A stretch of 33,971 nt of DNA from an uncultured beta proteobacterium. Its GTDB lineage: Bacteria; Pseudomonadota; Gammaproteobacteria; Burkholderiales; Burkholderiaceae_C. A model generated the notes under the pieces. The model saw only the letters and a program-made list of their open reading frames with translations. It was not told where the DNA came from and did no database searches. The stretch covers positions 1 to 33,971 of the forward strand of contig CAIMSP010000092.1 of the NCBI GenBank assembly GCA_903844215.1, given 5' to 3'. Below, piece after piece: positions 33,300 through 33,971 of the stretch (position 1 is the first letter of the stretch; each line of letters begins with the position of its first letter). The translations under genes and the position numbers were made by a program.

Positions 33300-33469
33300 G
33301 GTCCGGGTGGGCCCGGCCTGCATCGCCCCGGTGCGGTGCGGGCCGTGGCATCACCGGTAAAACTACCTAGGTCATAACCCGCTGGCAGGGTTCGGCGCAA
33401 ATCGCTAACATGCGGCACTTGTGCGGGTCGCTGGGTCCGCTGCTTTCAACCACGCAGCCGGAGATCTAT
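33300..33469. promoter_or_regulatory. aspS-livG intergenic region with ACCTAGGT element
   Basis: A 170-bp gap. The first part is GC-rich and can form weak hairpins (GGCCCG/CGGGCC at 33310-33344; CCGGTG/CACCGG at 33328-33357) without a T-tract. A sharply AT-richer patch follows, centred on the 8-bp palindrome ACCTAGGT (33365-33372) in the context CTACCTAGGTCATAAC. TAACAT (33406-33411) is a possible -10. The element is a candidate activator site for the ABC transporter genes. Confidence 0.4.
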
Positions 33470-33971
33470 TTGTCAGCGGAGTTCATTCTTGAAACGCGTG
33501 GCCTGACCAAGGAGTTCAAGGGCTTCGTGGCCGTCAATCAGGTTGACCTGAAAGTCAGGCGCGGCCATATCCACGCCCTGATTGGCCCCAACGGCGCGGG
33601 CAAGACCACGTTCTTCAACCTGCTCACCAAGTTTTTGCATCCCTCGCACGGCAGCATCCGCTTCAACGACATCGACATCACGACCGAGGGGCCGGCGCAG
33701 ACGGCCCGGCGCGGCATCGTGCGCTCATTCCAGATCTCGGCGGTGTTCCCGCACATGACGGTGCTGGAGAACGTGCGCGCGGCACTGCAGCGCAACCTGG
33801 GCACCTCGTTTCACTTCTGGAAGTCCGAAAGCTCGCTGTTTCACCTGCACCAACGGGCGCTGGCTTTGCTGGCCGAAGTCGATCTGCAGGACTTCGCCGA
33901 CGAGCTCACCGTGAATCTGCCCTATGGCCGCAAGCGCGCCCTGGAGTTGGCCACCACGCTGGCGCTGGAGC
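33470..33971 (+). CDS. Branched-chain amino acid-type ABC transporter ATPase (LivG-like), partial
   Basis: The first 167 codons of an ABC ATPase that runs off the window. The protein begins MSAEFILETRGLTKEFKGF and has Walker A GPNGAGKTT, a Q-loop in the context RSFQISAVFPHMTVLENVRAAL typical of LivG, and an ABC-signature region reading LPYGRKRALELATTLA. The canonical LSGGQ is altered to LPYGR, as is common in LivG-type proteins. The start is TTG 33470, supported by GGAG (33460-33463) six bases before it. It probably opens an import operon; permease and binding-protein genes would lie beyond 33971. The substrate is unknown. Confidence 0.88.
   Translation, partial: MSAEFILETRGLTKEFKGFVAVNQVDLKVRRGHIHALIGPNGAGKTTFFNLLTKFLHPSHGSIRFNDIDITTEGPAQTARRGIVRSFQISAVFPHMTVLENVRAALQRNLGTSFHFWKSESSLFHLHQRALALLAEVDLQDFADELTVNLPYGRKRALELATTLALE

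Noticed and set aside
30552-33323. Very long open frame (923 codons) on the minus strand opposite fmdB, DUF502 and aspS
   Set aside because: It is antisense to three well-supported genes, has a His/Gln/Val-rich composition expected from a GC-rich shadow frame, and shows no domain.
33384-33398. Possible sigma54 promoter before the LivG-like gene (TGGCAG...GC)
   Set aside because: The GG and GC pair have the wrong spacing (11 instead of 10 bases), and the rest does not fit the consensus.

Overview
The window looks like a chromosomal segment of a betaproteobacterium of the order Burkholderiales, most likely family Comamonadaceae (Rhodoferax/Polaromonas/Acidovorax-like). The evidence is the high GC content, the GC-rich third codon positions, and the gene neighbourhoods: lptM-lysA next to cyaY and ponA, then pilMNOPQ-aroK; dusB-fis-purH; fmdB-DUF502-aspS. 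No tRNA, rRNA, CRISPR array, phage gene or insertion sequence was seen. It is almost entirely protein coding, with no gene-free stretch over 300 bases.

Layout. (1) 1-3161: metK (minus) ends in a cluster of six small palindromes; divergent from it are two translationally coupled lipid A-type acyltransferases. (2) 3253-4902: ysxC/engB and an epoxide hydrolase-like alpha/beta hydrolase (minus). (3) 4976-7402: a diheme cytochrome c4-like protein with a strong terminator, then the periplasmic methionine sulfoxide reductase pair msrP-msrQ. (4) 7403-9753: an ODP-type metallo-beta-lactamase-fold diiron protein, lysA and the lipoprotein lptM (minus), divergent from frataxin cyaY. (5) 10106-12496: ponA (PBP1A, minus), divergent from the type IV pilus operon pilMNOPQ (12761-17894). 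This is followed by a 615-residue Ig-like, EF-hand-containing lipoprotein and aroK. (6) 20364-23861: a YqaA-type membrane protein (minus) and the dusB-fis-purH operon, closed by a nested REP-like palindrome. (7) 23976-30357: rmuC, a DUF1840 protein, a cytosolic molybdopterin oxidoreductase, and an M20 amidohydrolase/DUF2817 peptidase pair. (8) 30415-end: fmdB, DUF502, aspS, and the start of a LivG-type ABC ATPase that runs off the window.

How the genes fit together. Several blocks are tight operons with ATGA, TGATG or GTGA stop/start overlaps: the two acyltransferases, msrP-msrQ, lptM-lysA, pilM-pilN, pilO-pilP-pilQ, dusB-fis-purH and hipO-DUF2817. The cell-envelope theme is strong: lipid A acylation, peptidoglycan synthesis, the LPS-transport helper lptM, the pilus secretin complex and periplasmic protein repair.

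Most of the window is core genome. The least explained items are the Ig-like/EF-hand lipoprotein inserted between pilQ and aroK, the stand-alone ODP diiron protein with a perfect 18-bp palindrome upstream, the orphan molybdopterin enzyme, the palindrome cluster over the metK 3' end, the nested palindrome after purH, and an ACCTAGGT-centred element ahead of the ABC transporter. I found no convincing new multi-gene system. All assignments come from reading motifs; no database search was run.
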